Shown piece after piece: positions 27,097-35,156 of a DNA stretch of 64,000 bases. The DNA comes from Streptomyces huiliensis (GTDB taxonomy: Bacteria; Actinomycetota; Actinomycetes; Streptomycetales; Streptomycetaceae). Where the stretch lies: positions 42,226-106,225 of the forward strand of contig NZ_JAIQLH010000021.1 in assembly GCF_020037025.1 (NCBI RefSeq). The letters run 5' to 3'. The stretch's first letter is position 1. Every line of letters begins with the position of its first letter. A program made the translations under genes and the position numbers. The notes beneath the pieces are model-generated. The model did not search any database, was not told where the DNA came from, and was given only the letters and a program-made list of their open reading frames with translations.

Positions 27097-27399
27097 TCAC
27101 CGCTCGCCGTCGGCTTCCCCGCCCGCGATGAGGACGGGGCGCGTACCGGCCGCCCCGGCCCGTGGCACGAGCGTGATGGAGACCCGCTGGGTCTGGGCCT
27201 GGGCGTACTTCCCGTTCGCCCCGGCGTCGACGACCCACAGCCGCACCTTCGCGTCCGCGCCGCTCTCCTGGCTGACGGCGACGGTCGCCTCCAGCTCCAC
27301 GGGCCCGAGCTCGAACCGCACCGCCTCCCCGGCCCCGTCGGCCAGGGCCGTGCTCAGCTGCTGCCGCAACTCGCGGATCATGTCGGACAGTTCGATCAC
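27097..27399 (-). CDS. Trypco2-domain (trypsin-co-occurring) protein
   Basis: A 100-residue protein starting at GTG 27399 with AGGGGG 5 bases upstream. It reads IELSDMIRELRQQLSTAL, then VRFELGPVELEATVAV and VRLWVVDAGANGKY with TQRVSITLVPR: an N-terminal helix and beta strands matching the Trypco2 family, which takes its name from occurring next to trypsin-STAND genes. It precedes the large protein gene by 6 bases. The family is proposed to be an adaptor or protease substrate in conflict systems; its exact biochemistry is not settled. Confidence 0.85.
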   Translation of the reverse strand: MIELSDMIRELRQQLSTALADGAGEAVRFELGPVELEATVAVSQESGADAKVRLWVVDAGANGKYAQAQTQRVSITLVPRAGAAGTRPVLIAGGEADGER

Positions 27400-27701
27400 C
27401 GGTTCCCCCTCGCGGCTCTGGACACAGCATGCGGATCCTACAAGTAGTGCTTCCAGAGCCCGCGTTGGAGGTGCGCTCCGAGCGGATCCGTTCCGGACCC
27501 GCACGCAAGAGTGAATCCGGCGAAATCGGTCGCCGAGCGCGTCTCCCGCGCCCTTTGAGACAACTGCCGGAAGGCGGTTGAGCGATGCCCGCGGGCGCCG
27601 CTACCTTCTGGGCCGTGCCGCGTCACGCTGGAGCACGCGCGCGGCGACGGCACCATCGAGCGCGAGCATCCCGTTCCGGACCTGAGGTACTGGAGGGTCA
27701 C
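27400..27701. other. divergent promoter region of the Trypco2 operon and DUF2690 gene
   Basis: No gene is seen. TAGGAT on the minus strand at 27435-27440 is a possible -10 box for the Trypco2 operon, about 36 bases before its start codon. No clear -35 element, operator or repeat was found. Confidence 0.4.
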
Positions 27702-28121
27702 ATGCGCATCCGCAGAAAGTCCGCCGTCCTCGCGGCGGCGATGCTGTTTACCGGCCTGGGCGGCACGGCCACCGCGGCGCACGCGGCGAACGCCGGCCCG
27801 CAGGCGCCGGCGATGGCCTGCAGCACCAGCAACGCGATCACCGCGAAGACGGCGACCGTCGACTCGATCCACATCGAACTGCGGTACAGCAAGTCCAGCC
27901 GCTGCGCCTGGGGGCGGATCACCGCCGCGGATCCGGGTGACAAGGTGTGGGTGGACCGTTCGAGCAACGGCGGAAGCTCGTGGGACGGACCGTTGGGCAT
28001 GACGACCGTGCAGAGCGGCAGCGACACCCACACCCCCGCGTTCAACGACGCCGGCTACGTGATGCGAGCCTGCGGATGGAACGACTCCACGGGGAACCTG
28101 CGCTGTACCGGCTGGTACTGA
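27702..28121 (+). CDS. secreted DUF2690-domain protein
   Basis: A 139-residue exported protein: RIRRK basic start, hydrophobic AVLAAAMLFTGLGG, cleavage near AHA-ANA. The mature domain has CSTSNAITAKTATVD and IELRYSKSSRCAWGRI, the DUF2690 pattern, and four cysteines. The ATG at 27702 follows GGAGG by 5 bases. Secreted DUF2690 domains occur widely in Streptomyces, often alone. It is divergent from the Trypco2/protease operon, but no link is shown. Function unknown. Confidence 0.82.
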   Translation: MRIRRKSAVLAAAMLFTGLGGTATAAHAANAGPQAPAMACSTSNAITAKTATVDSIHIELRYSKSSRCAWGRITAADPGDKVWVDRSSNGGSSWDGPLGMTTVQSGSDTHTPAFNDAGYVMRACGWNDSTGNLRCTGWY

Positions 28122-28151
28122 GCCGTCGAGACCCCGCGCGCACGGCCGTCC

Positions 28152-28187
28152 GCACGGCCGTCCGACCATCGTGGCGGGCGGCCGTGC
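28152..28187. terminator. bidirectional hairpin between convergent genes
   Basis: GCACGGCCGTCCG at 28152-28164 pairs with 28175-28187 with one G-U or mismatch and a 10-base loop, between the DUF2690 and methyltransferase stop codons. Confidence 0.6.
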
Positions 28188-28206
28188 GCCGTACCGTCCG
28201 CCGGAC

Positions 28207-28953
28207 TCACCCCACCGGCATCCGCGCCCCCACGTCCCGCGGCGCCGTCCCGTCGCCTCCCCCGCGGCGGGCGGTGAAGATGAGGTTGACGGGTTCCGTG
28301 CCCGCCGGGAGGCCGTGGAGGGGCTCCCAGGTCACGTCCGTGAAGCCGCAGTCCGCCAGGACCCGTTCGTACGCCGCGCTGGTCCAGAAGTGGACGGTGA
28401 GGGTGGAGGGCGGGGTGGTGGGGATGGTGATGGTGCAGGGGTCGCCGTCGCGCGGGTGGGCCGGGCGGTGGAGGACGAAGCCGTTGGGCAGCGGGACCTC
28501 CGGCGTCAGGCGGGCGTTGCCGACGACGGCGAGCAGCCGGCCGCCGGGGGCGAGGTTGGCATAGGCGCCGCGGCACATGCGGGTGAGGGTGTCGAAGGAG
28601 TCGGCGTAGTGCAGGACGGCGGCCGCGGTGACGACGTCGAAGGCGCCGAGGGCGGGCAGGTCGACGATGTCGCGGACCTCGTACCGCACGCCGAGCGGCT
28701 CCTCGGCCTCCTCGCGGAGGGCGAGGCCGACCATCGGCTCGGAGGCGTCCACGCCGAGCACGTCGGCGGCGCCCTCACGGCGCAGCAGCCGGGTGAACGG
28801 GCCCGTGCCGCAGCCCAGGTCGAGGACCGAGGCGCCGTCCACCGGGCCCAGGGCCCGGAGGAGCGAGGGGATCTCCACGGTCTCGCGGTAGGCGTGCAGG
28901 AGGCGGTCGACCTCTCCGTACTGGTCGGCGATGCGGTCGTACTGTGGCGTCAC
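28207..28953 (-). CDS. class I SAM-dependent methyltransferase
   Basis: A 248-residue protein with the Rossmann motif I VLDLGCGTGPFTRLL, motif II Asp in LGVDASEPM, motif for adenine contact VRDIVDLP and post-motif AFDVVTAAAVLHYAD, followed by LAPGGRLLAVV. It is closest in layout to small-molecule (Methyltransf_11/25) enzymes. GTG 28953 is the start, preceded by GGGGGA 5 bases away; starting further upstream would add an unsupported Pro/Arg-rich leader. Substrate unknown. It converges on the DUF2690 gene and stands alone. Confidence 0.82.
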   Translation of the reverse strand: MTPQYDRIADQYGEVDRLLHAYRETVEIPSLLRALGPVDGASVLDLGCGTGPFTRLLRREGAADVLGVDASEPMVGLALREEAEEPLGVRYEVRDIVDLPALGAFDVVTAAAVLHYADSFDTLTRMCRGAYANLAPGGRLLAVVGNARLTPEVPLPNGFVLHRPAHPRDGDPCTITIPTTPPSTLTVHFWTSAAYERVLADCGFTDVTWEPLHGLPAGTEPVNLIFTARRGGGDGTAPRDVGARMPVG

Positions 28954-29271
28954 GGACTTCCCCCGTCGGGTCGGTTGTCGGCGACGCGGCGGGCCGGTGA
29001 CTCGGTGGCTCGGTGGCTCGTCATACCGGGCCGGGTCGGGCCGGGCCCCCGCGTCGCGGAAGGGTGGTACGGCGGTGGTGTCGGCGTTCGGCGGCCGATC
29101 TTCGCACTGCGACGGGTGGGGCTCAAGAGTGCCTACGTGACGCTTTCCGGGGCATGAACACCCGTGTAACGGCCGAAATCGGGAGGGAATCGACCGTTCC
29201 GCGGGGCGCATTCCGGGGGCGGTGTGATCGGAGTGACACTCCGGGCACAGCGAGCACCTGGGAAGCGGCCG
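28954..29271. other. gene-free region with two inverted repeats
   Basis: 318 bases without a supported gene. CGGAGTG-A-CACTCCG at 29229-29243 is a perfect 15-base palindrome. GTAACGGCCG at 29166-29175 is repeated inverted at 29266-29275, the latter overlapping the stop codon of the next gene. These may be terminator or operator elements. Confidence 0.4.
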
Positions 29272-30603
29272 TTACCGCAGCACCTTCCCCACGTACCCCC
29301 GCCACCCCTCCGTCAACTCCCGCTCTCCCACCCCGAGAACGTCCCGCGCCGCCTTCTCCCACGAGCCCGACCCCCGGCCCGCCGGGCCCGATCCCCGGCC
29401 CGCCGCCCGGTAGAAGGCGACGAGCTTCCGTTCGCCCCACCGCTCCGCCACCATCCGGCAGGCGAGCCAGGCGCCCTCGTACGCGCGGGCCAGGCGCCCC
29501 GCGCCGCCGGTGAAGCGGAAGTCGGCGTCGGTGGGGAGGCGGTCGGGGGCGTGGCCGGCGGTCACCGCGCGGGCGAGTTCCGGGGCGATGCGGGCCGGGG
29601 CACGGTCCGCGGTGCGGTAGGCGACCCAGTCGGCGAAGCCCTCGGAGAGCCACATGGGAGTGGCGTCGGTGGTACGGGCGCGGGTGGCGACGTGGGTGGC
29701 CTCGTGGGTGAGGACGGCGCCGCGGCCGAAGGCACTGAGGGCGGTGTACGCCTCGGGGTTGACGACGATCCGGCCGGCGGGGGCGGGGCCGGTGCCGCTC
29801 TTGTCGCCCGCCGTGGTGGTCACGGCGGCGATGCCCCGGTAGTCGGAGGGCGGCGCGCCGAGCAGGCCGCCCATGCGCTCCAGCGAGGCGGGCATCTCGA
29901 CGACGAGCCGGCCCGACCCGGAGCCGTCCGCCCTCGAACCGTCCGATCCGGAACCGCCTGCTCCGGAACCCTCCGGCCAGGCGGACGCCACAGCGGGCAC
30001 GGCCGCGTCGGCCAGCCCGGAGAGGGCCCGCAGGGCGGTGGAGTCCTGGCCCGCGCCGAGGACGAGGCTGTGCCGGCCCCGGACGGCGGTGACCCGGCCC
30101 TGTTCCCACAGCTGGCGGTCGCCGGACGCGGTGTCGTCCCCCGCCACGTACCAGCGCCCGGAGCGCCGGACGGCCGTCAGCCGGACCGGGACGGTGACCG
30201 GCGCCGCGTCGTAGCCGTCCAGCCGGTAGCGGAGTTCGGCCTCGGCGGCGACCCGGTGGCCGTCGCCGGGGGCGGGGGTGAAGCCGCCGGTGCGGACGGC
30301 GCCGTACTCCCAGGAGGCGAGCGGCACGTCGGCGAGATTGGCGAAGACCTGGCGCCGGCGGTCCCGGTAGGCGCGTGCGTCGGGGTCGACGGCGGCGAGG
30401 TAGGCGCCCTCGTCGCGGTCGCGCAGCGCCGCGGCCCAGCCGTCGAGCAGCCGCCGCACGGCGTCGGTGTCGCGGGCCGCCTCGCCGCCGACGGGTCCGG
30501 TGCCGCAGCCGGCGAGGGACGGCAGGGCGAGGAGTACGACGGCCAGGAAGCGCCGGAGCCGCGGTGCCGCCCGGCGCTCGCCGGGTCTCGTGGGGCCGTC
30601 CAT
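29272..30603 (-). CDS. lipoprotein with HExxH zinc metallopeptidase-like domain
   Basis: A 443-residue lipoprotein: signal peptide with lipobox LAGC (Cys33). The N-terminal half is a DUF-type domain (RRLLDGWAAALRDRDEGAY...), the C-terminal half a gluzincin-like peptidase with HEATH (His300, His304) and Glu321 in WLSEGFADW. The HExxH and the later Glu are the zinc ligands and catalytic base of peptidase_MA-like enzymes. ATG 30603 is chosen because TACGAT ends 7 bases upstream, fitting a leaderless start; ATG 30612 is an alternative. A Ser/Gly-rich linker (SGAGGSGSDGS) separates the domains. Probable role outside the membrane in wall or protein processing. Confidence 0.8.
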   Translation of the reverse strand: MDGPTRPGERRAAPRLRRFLAVVLLALPSLAGCGTGPVGGEAARDTDAVRRLLDGWAAALRDRDEGAYLAAVDPDARAYRDRRRQVFANLADVPLASWEYGAVRTGGFTPAPGDGHRVAAEAELRYRLDGYDAAPVTVPVRLTAVRRSGRWYVAGDDTASGDRQLWEQGRVTAVRGRHSLVLGAGQDSTALRALSGLADAAVPAVASAWPEGSGAGGSGSDGSRADGSGSGRLVVEMPASLERMGGLLGAPPSDYRGIAAVTTTAGDKSGTGPAPAGRIVVNPEAYTALSAFGRGAVLTHEATHVATRARTTDATPMWLSEGFADWVAYRTADRAPARIAPELARAVTAGHAPDRLPTDADFRFTGGAGRLARAYEGAWLACRMVAERWGERKLVAFYRAAGRGSGPAGRGSGSWEKAARDVLGVGERELTEGWRGYVGKVLR

Positions 30604-30610
30604 GGCCCGC

Positions 30611-30616
30611 ATCGTA
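30611..30616 (-). promoter_or_regulatory. -10 box for probable leaderless lipoprotein mRNA
   Basis: TACGAT on the minus strand, 7 bases before ATG 30603. No ribosome site precedes that ATG, which fits leaderless initiation. Confidence 0.4.
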
Positions 30617-30685
30617 CGAGCCGGCCGGCCGGTCACCCGGGCCGGGGCGGCGGGGAGGTGTCCGGAGGTGCCCCCGGAGACGCGG

Positions 30686-31789
30686 TCACGGCCGCGTGAC
30701 GGACGAGATCGGCATCATGTCGGCCCGGTCGTAGCGGACCCGCGCCCCCGGGTACGGCGCGTGCACCACCTGCCCGTCACCGACGTACATGCCCACGTGG
30801 CTGGCGTCGTCCCGGTAGATGACGAGGTCGCCGGGGCGGGCCTCGGAGAGCGGTACGTGCCGGCCCGCGTTCCGCTGGGCCTGCGAGGTGCGCGGCAGGC
30901 CGACGCCCGCGCGGCCGTAGGCCCACTGCGTCAGCCCCGAGCAGTCGAAGGCGAACGGGCCGCTGGCGCCCCACGCGTAGGGAAGGCCGACGGCCGCGCG
31001 GGCGGCCCGCGCGGCGGCGGCGCCCCGCGAGGAACCGGCGTCGGGCAGCGCCGAGTCCCCGCCCGCCGGCGGGTACGGCACCGAGTGCAGGAAGCCGGCC
31101 CGGGGCCCGCCCGCCGAACGCGACGCGCGGGCGTACCGCGCCCGTTCGCCGGCCGGGAGCGTGTTGAGCAGCCGGCGGGCGGCGGCGAGCCCGGCCTCGA
31201 CCTCGCGCTTGTGGCGGGCGACGGCCCGGCGGCTGTCCTCCAGTTCGGCGAGGGCGCGGGCGGCCTCCAGCCGCTCCTGGCCGAGCGCGCGCTGGGCGGC
31301 GAGCAGGGCGTGCAGCTGCTCGGCCTGCCGGCCGGTGACGCGTTCGAGGGCGGAGGCGCGGTCGAGGTAGCGGTCGGGGTCGTCGGAGAGCAGCAGGCGC
31401 AGGGCGGGGTCGACGGCGCCGGCCCGGTACTGGGCGGCGGCGACCGTGCCGAGGGCGTCGCGCATCCGGTTGACCGTCTCCTGGCCGCGGGCGACGCGGT
31501 CGGCGGTCAGCTCCACCTTCCGCCGCAGGGCGCCGGCCCGTTCGCCGGCGGCGTTGTACTGCTCGGTGGCCCGCTCGGCCTGCCGGTAGAGCCGGTCCAG
31601 CCGGGCCCGTACCGGCCCGGTCGCGTTCCCGGCCGAACCGGCGGGGTCGGCGGGACCGGTGGGGCCGCCGGGGCGGGCGGCGGCGGACGGTGACAGCGCG
31701 GTCGCCACAGTGGCCACGGCGGCGGACAGGACGGTGACCCGTACGGTCCGGGCGAGGCCGGAGGGCGCGGGTCGGCGGTGGGACGCCAC
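30686..31789 (-). CDS. NlpC/P60 cell-wall endopeptidase, paralogue A
   Basis: A secreted 367-residue peptidoglycan hydrolase: signal peptide (TVLSAAVATVATALSPSAAA), a long coiled-coil of about 190 residues (LDRLYRQAERATEQYN...), then an NlpC/P60 domain with nucleophile Cys283 in FDCSGLTQWAYG, His in ASHVGMYVG and a third polar residue in VVHAPYP. It cleaves stem-peptide bonds. Starts at GTG 31789. The next gene is its clear paralogue in the same orientation, with the same layout and matched N-termini (ASHRRP). Both have a TTGAAC-type promoter. Confidence 0.88.
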   Translation of the reverse strand: MASHRRPAPSGLARTVRVTVLSAAVATVATALSPSAAARPGGPTGPADPAGSAGNATGPVRARLDRLYRQAERATEQYNAAGERAGALRRKVELTADRVARGQETVNRMRDALGTVAAAQYRAGAVDPALRLLLSDDPDRYLDRASALERVTGRQAEQLHALLAAQRALGQERLEAARALAELEDSRRAVARHKREVEAGLAAARRLLNTLPAGERARYARASRSAGGPRAGFLHSVPYPPAGGDSALPDAGSSRGAAAARAARAAVGLPYAWGASGPFAFDCSGLTQWAYGRAGVGLPRTSQAQRNAGRHVPLSEARPGDLVIYRDDASHVGMYVGDGQVVHAPYPGARVRYDRADMMPISSVTRP

Positions 31790-31879
31790 GTGCTGCCGTA
31801 CTCCCTTCGCTGCGCGCCCCCTGCCGCCCCCTGCCGCCCGGAGGGGCGGACGACGGCGGGGGCACCGCGCCGGCGGCAG

Positions 31880-31909
31880 ACAGTAGCGGCTCGGTCACTC
31901 CGGGTTCAA
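31880..31909 (-). promoter_or_regulatory. candidate promoter of NlpC/P60 paralogue A
   Basis: TTGAAC (31904-31909) and TACTGT (31880-31885) on the minus strand with an 18-base spacer, 91 bases before the start codon. It shares TTTGAACC with the promoter of the neighbouring paralogue. Confidence 0.5.
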
Positions 31910-32104
31910 AGACCGCTACACACGGTGAACATGGGCGCGTCCCGGCCGGAACGCCGGACGCCCCGCCCGAGACGCAGGTCGCGGGCGGGGCGCGGGGTGC
32001 TTCGCGGCCGGTGCGACACCACCCGAACGGGTGGATTGGCAGGGCCGGACGGCGTACGGGCGGAACCGCGGGGCAGCCGGGAAGGCGGGCACCCCCGGGC
32101 GTGG

Positions 32105-33211
32105 TCAGCCGACGCGCACGCCGAACTGGAACGGCATGTTGCCCATCGCCTCGTACCGGACGACGGTGCCCGTGCGCGGCGCGTGCAGTACCTGGCCGTT
32201 GCCGGCGTACAGGCCGACGTGGTGCTGGTCGCCGTAGAAGATGACCAGGTCACCGGGCTGGAGCTGACTCTGGTCGTAGATGCGGGTGCCGTCGTTGGCC
32301 TGGGCCTGCGAGGTGCGGTCCAGCGTGACGCCCGCCTGGGCGTAGGCCCAGGAGGTCAGGCCGGAGCAGTCGAAGGAGCTCGGCCCGGTGGCACCCCAGA
32401 CGTACGGGGACCCTATCTTCGTCTGCGCGGCGGCGAGCGCGGCGCCGGCCCGGCCGGAGCCCGGGACGGCCTTGCCGCTGCTGCCGGTCTGCCCCGAACC
32501 GCCCTCCTTCGAGCCGCCCTTGGACCCGCTCGCGTCGTCCTTCGCCCCGCCCGCCTTGGCGGCGGCCTCGGCGGCCTCCTCCTTCTCGGCGGCGGCGATC
32601 GCGGCGCGCTCCTTCTCCGTGAGGGAGTTGAGGACGTCCTGCGCCTCGGCGAGCTTGCCCTGCACCTCGGCCTTGCGCTCGCCCAGCGCCTTGCGGGTGG
32701 ACTCCAGGTCGGCCAGCTTGCCCGCGGCCTCCTCGCGCTGCTGCTTCAGGGCGCGCTGCTTGGTGGCGATCTGCCGGAGCGTCTCCGCCTGCTTGGCGCT
32801 GACCTGGTTGAGCGTGGACGCCCGCTCCAGGTAGCTGTCCGGGTCGGAGGAGAGCAGCAGTTGCAGGGACGGGTCCACCGAACCGGAGCGGTACTGCGCG
32901 GTCGCCACCGCGCCGAGGCCGTCGCGGAGCTTGTTCAGCTCCTCCTGGCCGCGCGCGACGCGGTCCTGGAGCGCGCCGGCCTCCTTCTCCAGCTTCTCCT
33001 GCCGCTGCTTGGCCCCGTTGTACTTCTCGGTGGCCTGCTCCGCCTGCTCGTAGAGCGCGTCGACCTTCTCCTTGGCCTCGCTGCGCGTCGGCTTCGCGCC
33101 GGGGTCGGCGGAGGCCGCCTGGGCGGAGAGGGCGACGGCCGCGGCGGCGGTCGCGGTGAGGACGGTCACCCGAGTGCGGCTCGGCTGTTTGGGACGACGG
33201 TGGGACGCCAC
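32105..33211 (-). CDS. NlpC/P60 cell-wall endopeptidase, paralogue B
   Basis: A 368-residue secreted hydrolase: N-terminus ASHRRPKQPSRTRV, signal peptide ending near ASA-DPG, a coiled coil rich in Lys/Glu/Ala (about 50-230) and an NlpC/P60 domain with Cys282 in FDCSGLTSWAYA, His in QHHVGLYAG and HAPRTG. GTG 33211 is the start with AAGGAG 9 bases upstream. A Gly/Ser/Lys linker (SGSKGGSKEGGSG) separates coil from enzyme. It is a tandem duplicate of the 31789 gene with a separate promoter, so the two may be differently expressed. Confidence 0.9.
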   Translation of the reverse strand: MASHRRPKQPSRTRVTVLTATAAAAVALSAQAASADPGAKPTRSEAKEKVDALYEQAEQATEKYNGAKQRQEKLEKEAGALQDRVARGQEELNKLRDGLGAVATAQYRSGSVDPSLQLLLSSDPDSYLERASTLNQVSAKQAETLRQIATKQRALKQQREEAAGKLADLESTRKALGERKAEVQGKLAEAQDVLNSLTEKERAAIAAAEKEEAAEAAAKAGGAKDDASGSKGGSKEGGSGQTGSSGKAVPGSGRAGAALAAAQTKIGSPYVWGATGPSSFDCSGLTSWAYAQAGVTLDRTSQAQANDGTRIYDQSQLQPGDLVIFYGDQHHVGLYAGNGQVLHAPRTGTVVRYEAMGNMPFQFGVRVG

Positions 33212-33254
33212 GGAGTCGAGCTCCTTTTCTCCTCGGCCGAAGGTTCGAGGCCAG

Positions 33255-33283
33255 ACCTTAGTGACCTCATATGATTGGTTCAA
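33255..33283 (-). promoter_or_regulatory. candidate promoter of NlpC/P60 paralogue B
   Basis: TTGAAC (33278-33283) and TAAGGT (33255-33260), 17-base spacer, minus strand. It places the start point about 40 bases before the GTG, so there is no room for a long riboswitch leader. Confidence 0.55.
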
Positions 33284-33354
33284 ATCCCTTGGGGGGAATC
33301 GGTGCTCGGCCTTGCACGTCGTTGACGTGGGGCGCCCCCCCGGAAGGGCCGATC

Positions 33355-33447
33355 TCAGCCCGTCCGGCGTTTGAGGACGAGCGGCGAAGCCGCGACAAAG
33401 GGGGTCTGGGGGCTCGCTCCCAGGAAACGGCGAAGGGGCGGGTCAGG
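33355..33447. repeat. dispersed intergenic palindromic element, copy 3
   Basis: A one-sided copy: CCCGTCCGGCGTTTGAGGAC begins at 33359, then GAGCGGCGAAGCCGCG and the CAGGAAACGGCGAAGGGGCG arm. It lies just past the stop of the YacP-like gene (minus strand) and upstream of the NlpC/P60 gene. Confidence 0.65.
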
Positions 33448-33450
33448 GGC

Positions 33451-34821
33451 TCAAGTCCGCGCCAGCCGGCGCAAGAGCAACGCCGAAGCCACTGGCCGAG
33501 CCCCCACCTTGGCGACCCCGTCGGCCACCTCCCGGTCCGTGGAGACGACCACGACAGGCCGCCCGGGCGGCTCGGCCCGGACAAGCTGACGGATCAGCTC
33601 GTCCGCCGTCACCCCGGGCTTGCTGAAGAGCACCCGAACCCCCCGCGGCGGAGCGAGCAGCACCGGAGCCGCCAACTCCGCCCCGTCGAAGACGCACGTC
33701 ATCTCCGCCCCGGTCTGGGCGGCGAGCATGGACAGCCCGCCGAGCAGCCGCAGCCGCTGCTTGTCCAACGGCATCGTCGGATAGCCGGTCTTGGTGACGT
33801 TGTACCCGTCGACCACCAGATGCGCCTGCGGCAGGGCGAGCAGCTGGTCCAGCAGCGCGGGATCGGTCTCGGACAGGGCGCGCGCCGCGATGTCCTTGGG
33901 CGTCATCCGCCCGGGCTCCACCGCGTCCACCAGGTCGGCGGGGTGGACGGACGTAGGGGGCAGGGCGAGTTCGCGGCGCAGCCCCTGGGCGGCGTCGAGG
34001 ACGGTGTCCAGGAGGAGCCGCAGCCGCATGTCCTCGACGCTGCGGCCCTCGCGGACCGCCCGGCGGCTCGCCTCCAGGGCGGCCTCGGCCTCGGTGAGCC
34101 GCGCCTTGACGCGCCGGGTCTCGCCGAGGGCGGCGGCCAGTTCGGCGGCGGCCTCGGTGCGCAGCGCCTCCAGCTCGGCGTGGGCCTTGCGCAGCGCCGC
34201 CTCGCCGCGCCGCACGTCGTTGAGGGCGCTGCGCAGCTTGCGGGCCAGCCCCTCGCCCTCCTTGCGGACGGCCTCCAGCTCGGCGCGGGCCCGGTCGGCC
34301 TCCGTACGGGCCTCGCCGCGCACCCGGGCGAGTTCCTCGCGGAGCTGCTTCAGTTCGCGCTGGGCCTCCTCGCCGGCCCGCTCGGCGCTGGCCCGCTGGG
34401 CCTCCTCGCCGGCGGCGGTGACCAGCTTCACCCAGCCGGGCGGGCGCAGCACGAAGGCCATGGCCGCGACGTCCTCGGGGTCGGCGGCGGCGGGCGGCGA
34501 ACCGGCCTCCAGGGCCCGGGCCAGCTCGGAGCCGCTCTCGCGCAGCCGGGCCGAGATCCGCTGCCGGAACGCGGTGTCGGTCTCGACGGCGGCGGCCATC
34601 GCGTTGCCCGCGAACTTGGCCCGGCGGACGGGGGTGAACCGGGCGTACTGGCGTAGCTGCGCGGGGAGTTCGGCAACGGTCAGACCGCCGAACGCCTCGG
34701 CGACGAGGCCGATGACGCGGCGCCGGATGCCCTCGGGCAACGGGCGGTCGAGCACCTCGCCGACGCCGCCGGCCCGGCCTTCGTCACCGGCCGTCTCCTC
34801 GCCGTCCGTGTGCTCCACCAC
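33451..34821 (-). CDS. YacP-type NYN domain protein
   Basis: A 456-residue protein: an N-terminal helical domain, a central coiled coil (about 150-290, ELKQLREELARVRGEAR ... RKLRSALNDVRRGEAAL), and a C-terminal NYN nuclease-like domain with HLVVDGYNVTKTGY (metal-binding Asp), VFDGAE and VVVSTDREVAD. NYN/YacP domains are PIN-like RNases; in B. subtilis Rae1 is a ribosome-associated member. Two consecutive GTGs (34821, 34818) can start it. No partner gene adjoins it. Likely RNA-related, exact role unknown. Confidence 0.85.
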   Translation of the reverse strand: MVEHTDGEETAGDEGRAGGVGEVLDRPLPEGIRRRVIGLVAEAFGGLTVAELPAQLRQYARFTPVRRAKFAGNAMAAAVETDTAFRQRISARLRESGSELARALEAGSPPAAADPEDVAAMAFVLRPPGWVKLVTAAGEEAQRASAERAGEEAQRELKQLREELARVRGEARTEADRARAELEAVRKEGEGLARKLRSALNDVRRGEAALRKAHAELEALRTEAAAELAAALGETRRVKARLTEAEAALEASRRAVREGRSVEDMRLRLLLDTVLDAAQGLRRELALPPTSVHPADLVDAVEPGRMTPKDIAARALSETDPALLDQLLALPQAHLVVDGYNVTKTGYPTMPLDKQRLRLLGGLSMLAAQTGAEMTCVFDGAELAAPVLLAPPRGVRVLFSKPGVTADELIRQLVRAEPPGRPVVVVSTDREVADGVAKVGARPVASALLLRRLART

Positions 34822-35156
34822 GCGCGTCCGCTCCGTTCCTCAGCTCGTCCCCGGACGGTCCACCGGCCCGATCGTCCCACCGGCCGCCCCCGGCGCCGTT
34901 TCCCGTTCTGTCTCCCGTGCCACCGCTGCCCGTCCGAGACGCACGGCGTGCCCGCACGGGGTGCGGTGCCGCCGGGTGGCGGCGGTCGGCCGGGGAACGT
35001 CCATGGTGCCGTCCGTCCTGTTCGTGGCGTGCCGGGTGCGGGGCGTTCGTCGTAACCCTACGGCCTGCCCGACCCGCGGCGGGTTGGGACCGGCACGAGC
35101 CGGAGCGACCGGCGAGGCTCTCCGTACCGCTTGCCCCGGTACGCCATGATCTGACC

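Noticed and set aside
31790..32104. ydaO-type c-di-AMP riboswitch before the NlpC/P60 genes, as known for other Streptomyces wall hydrolases
   Set aside because: Promoter candidates put the leaders at about 40 and 85 bases, too short, and no ydaO core was recognised.
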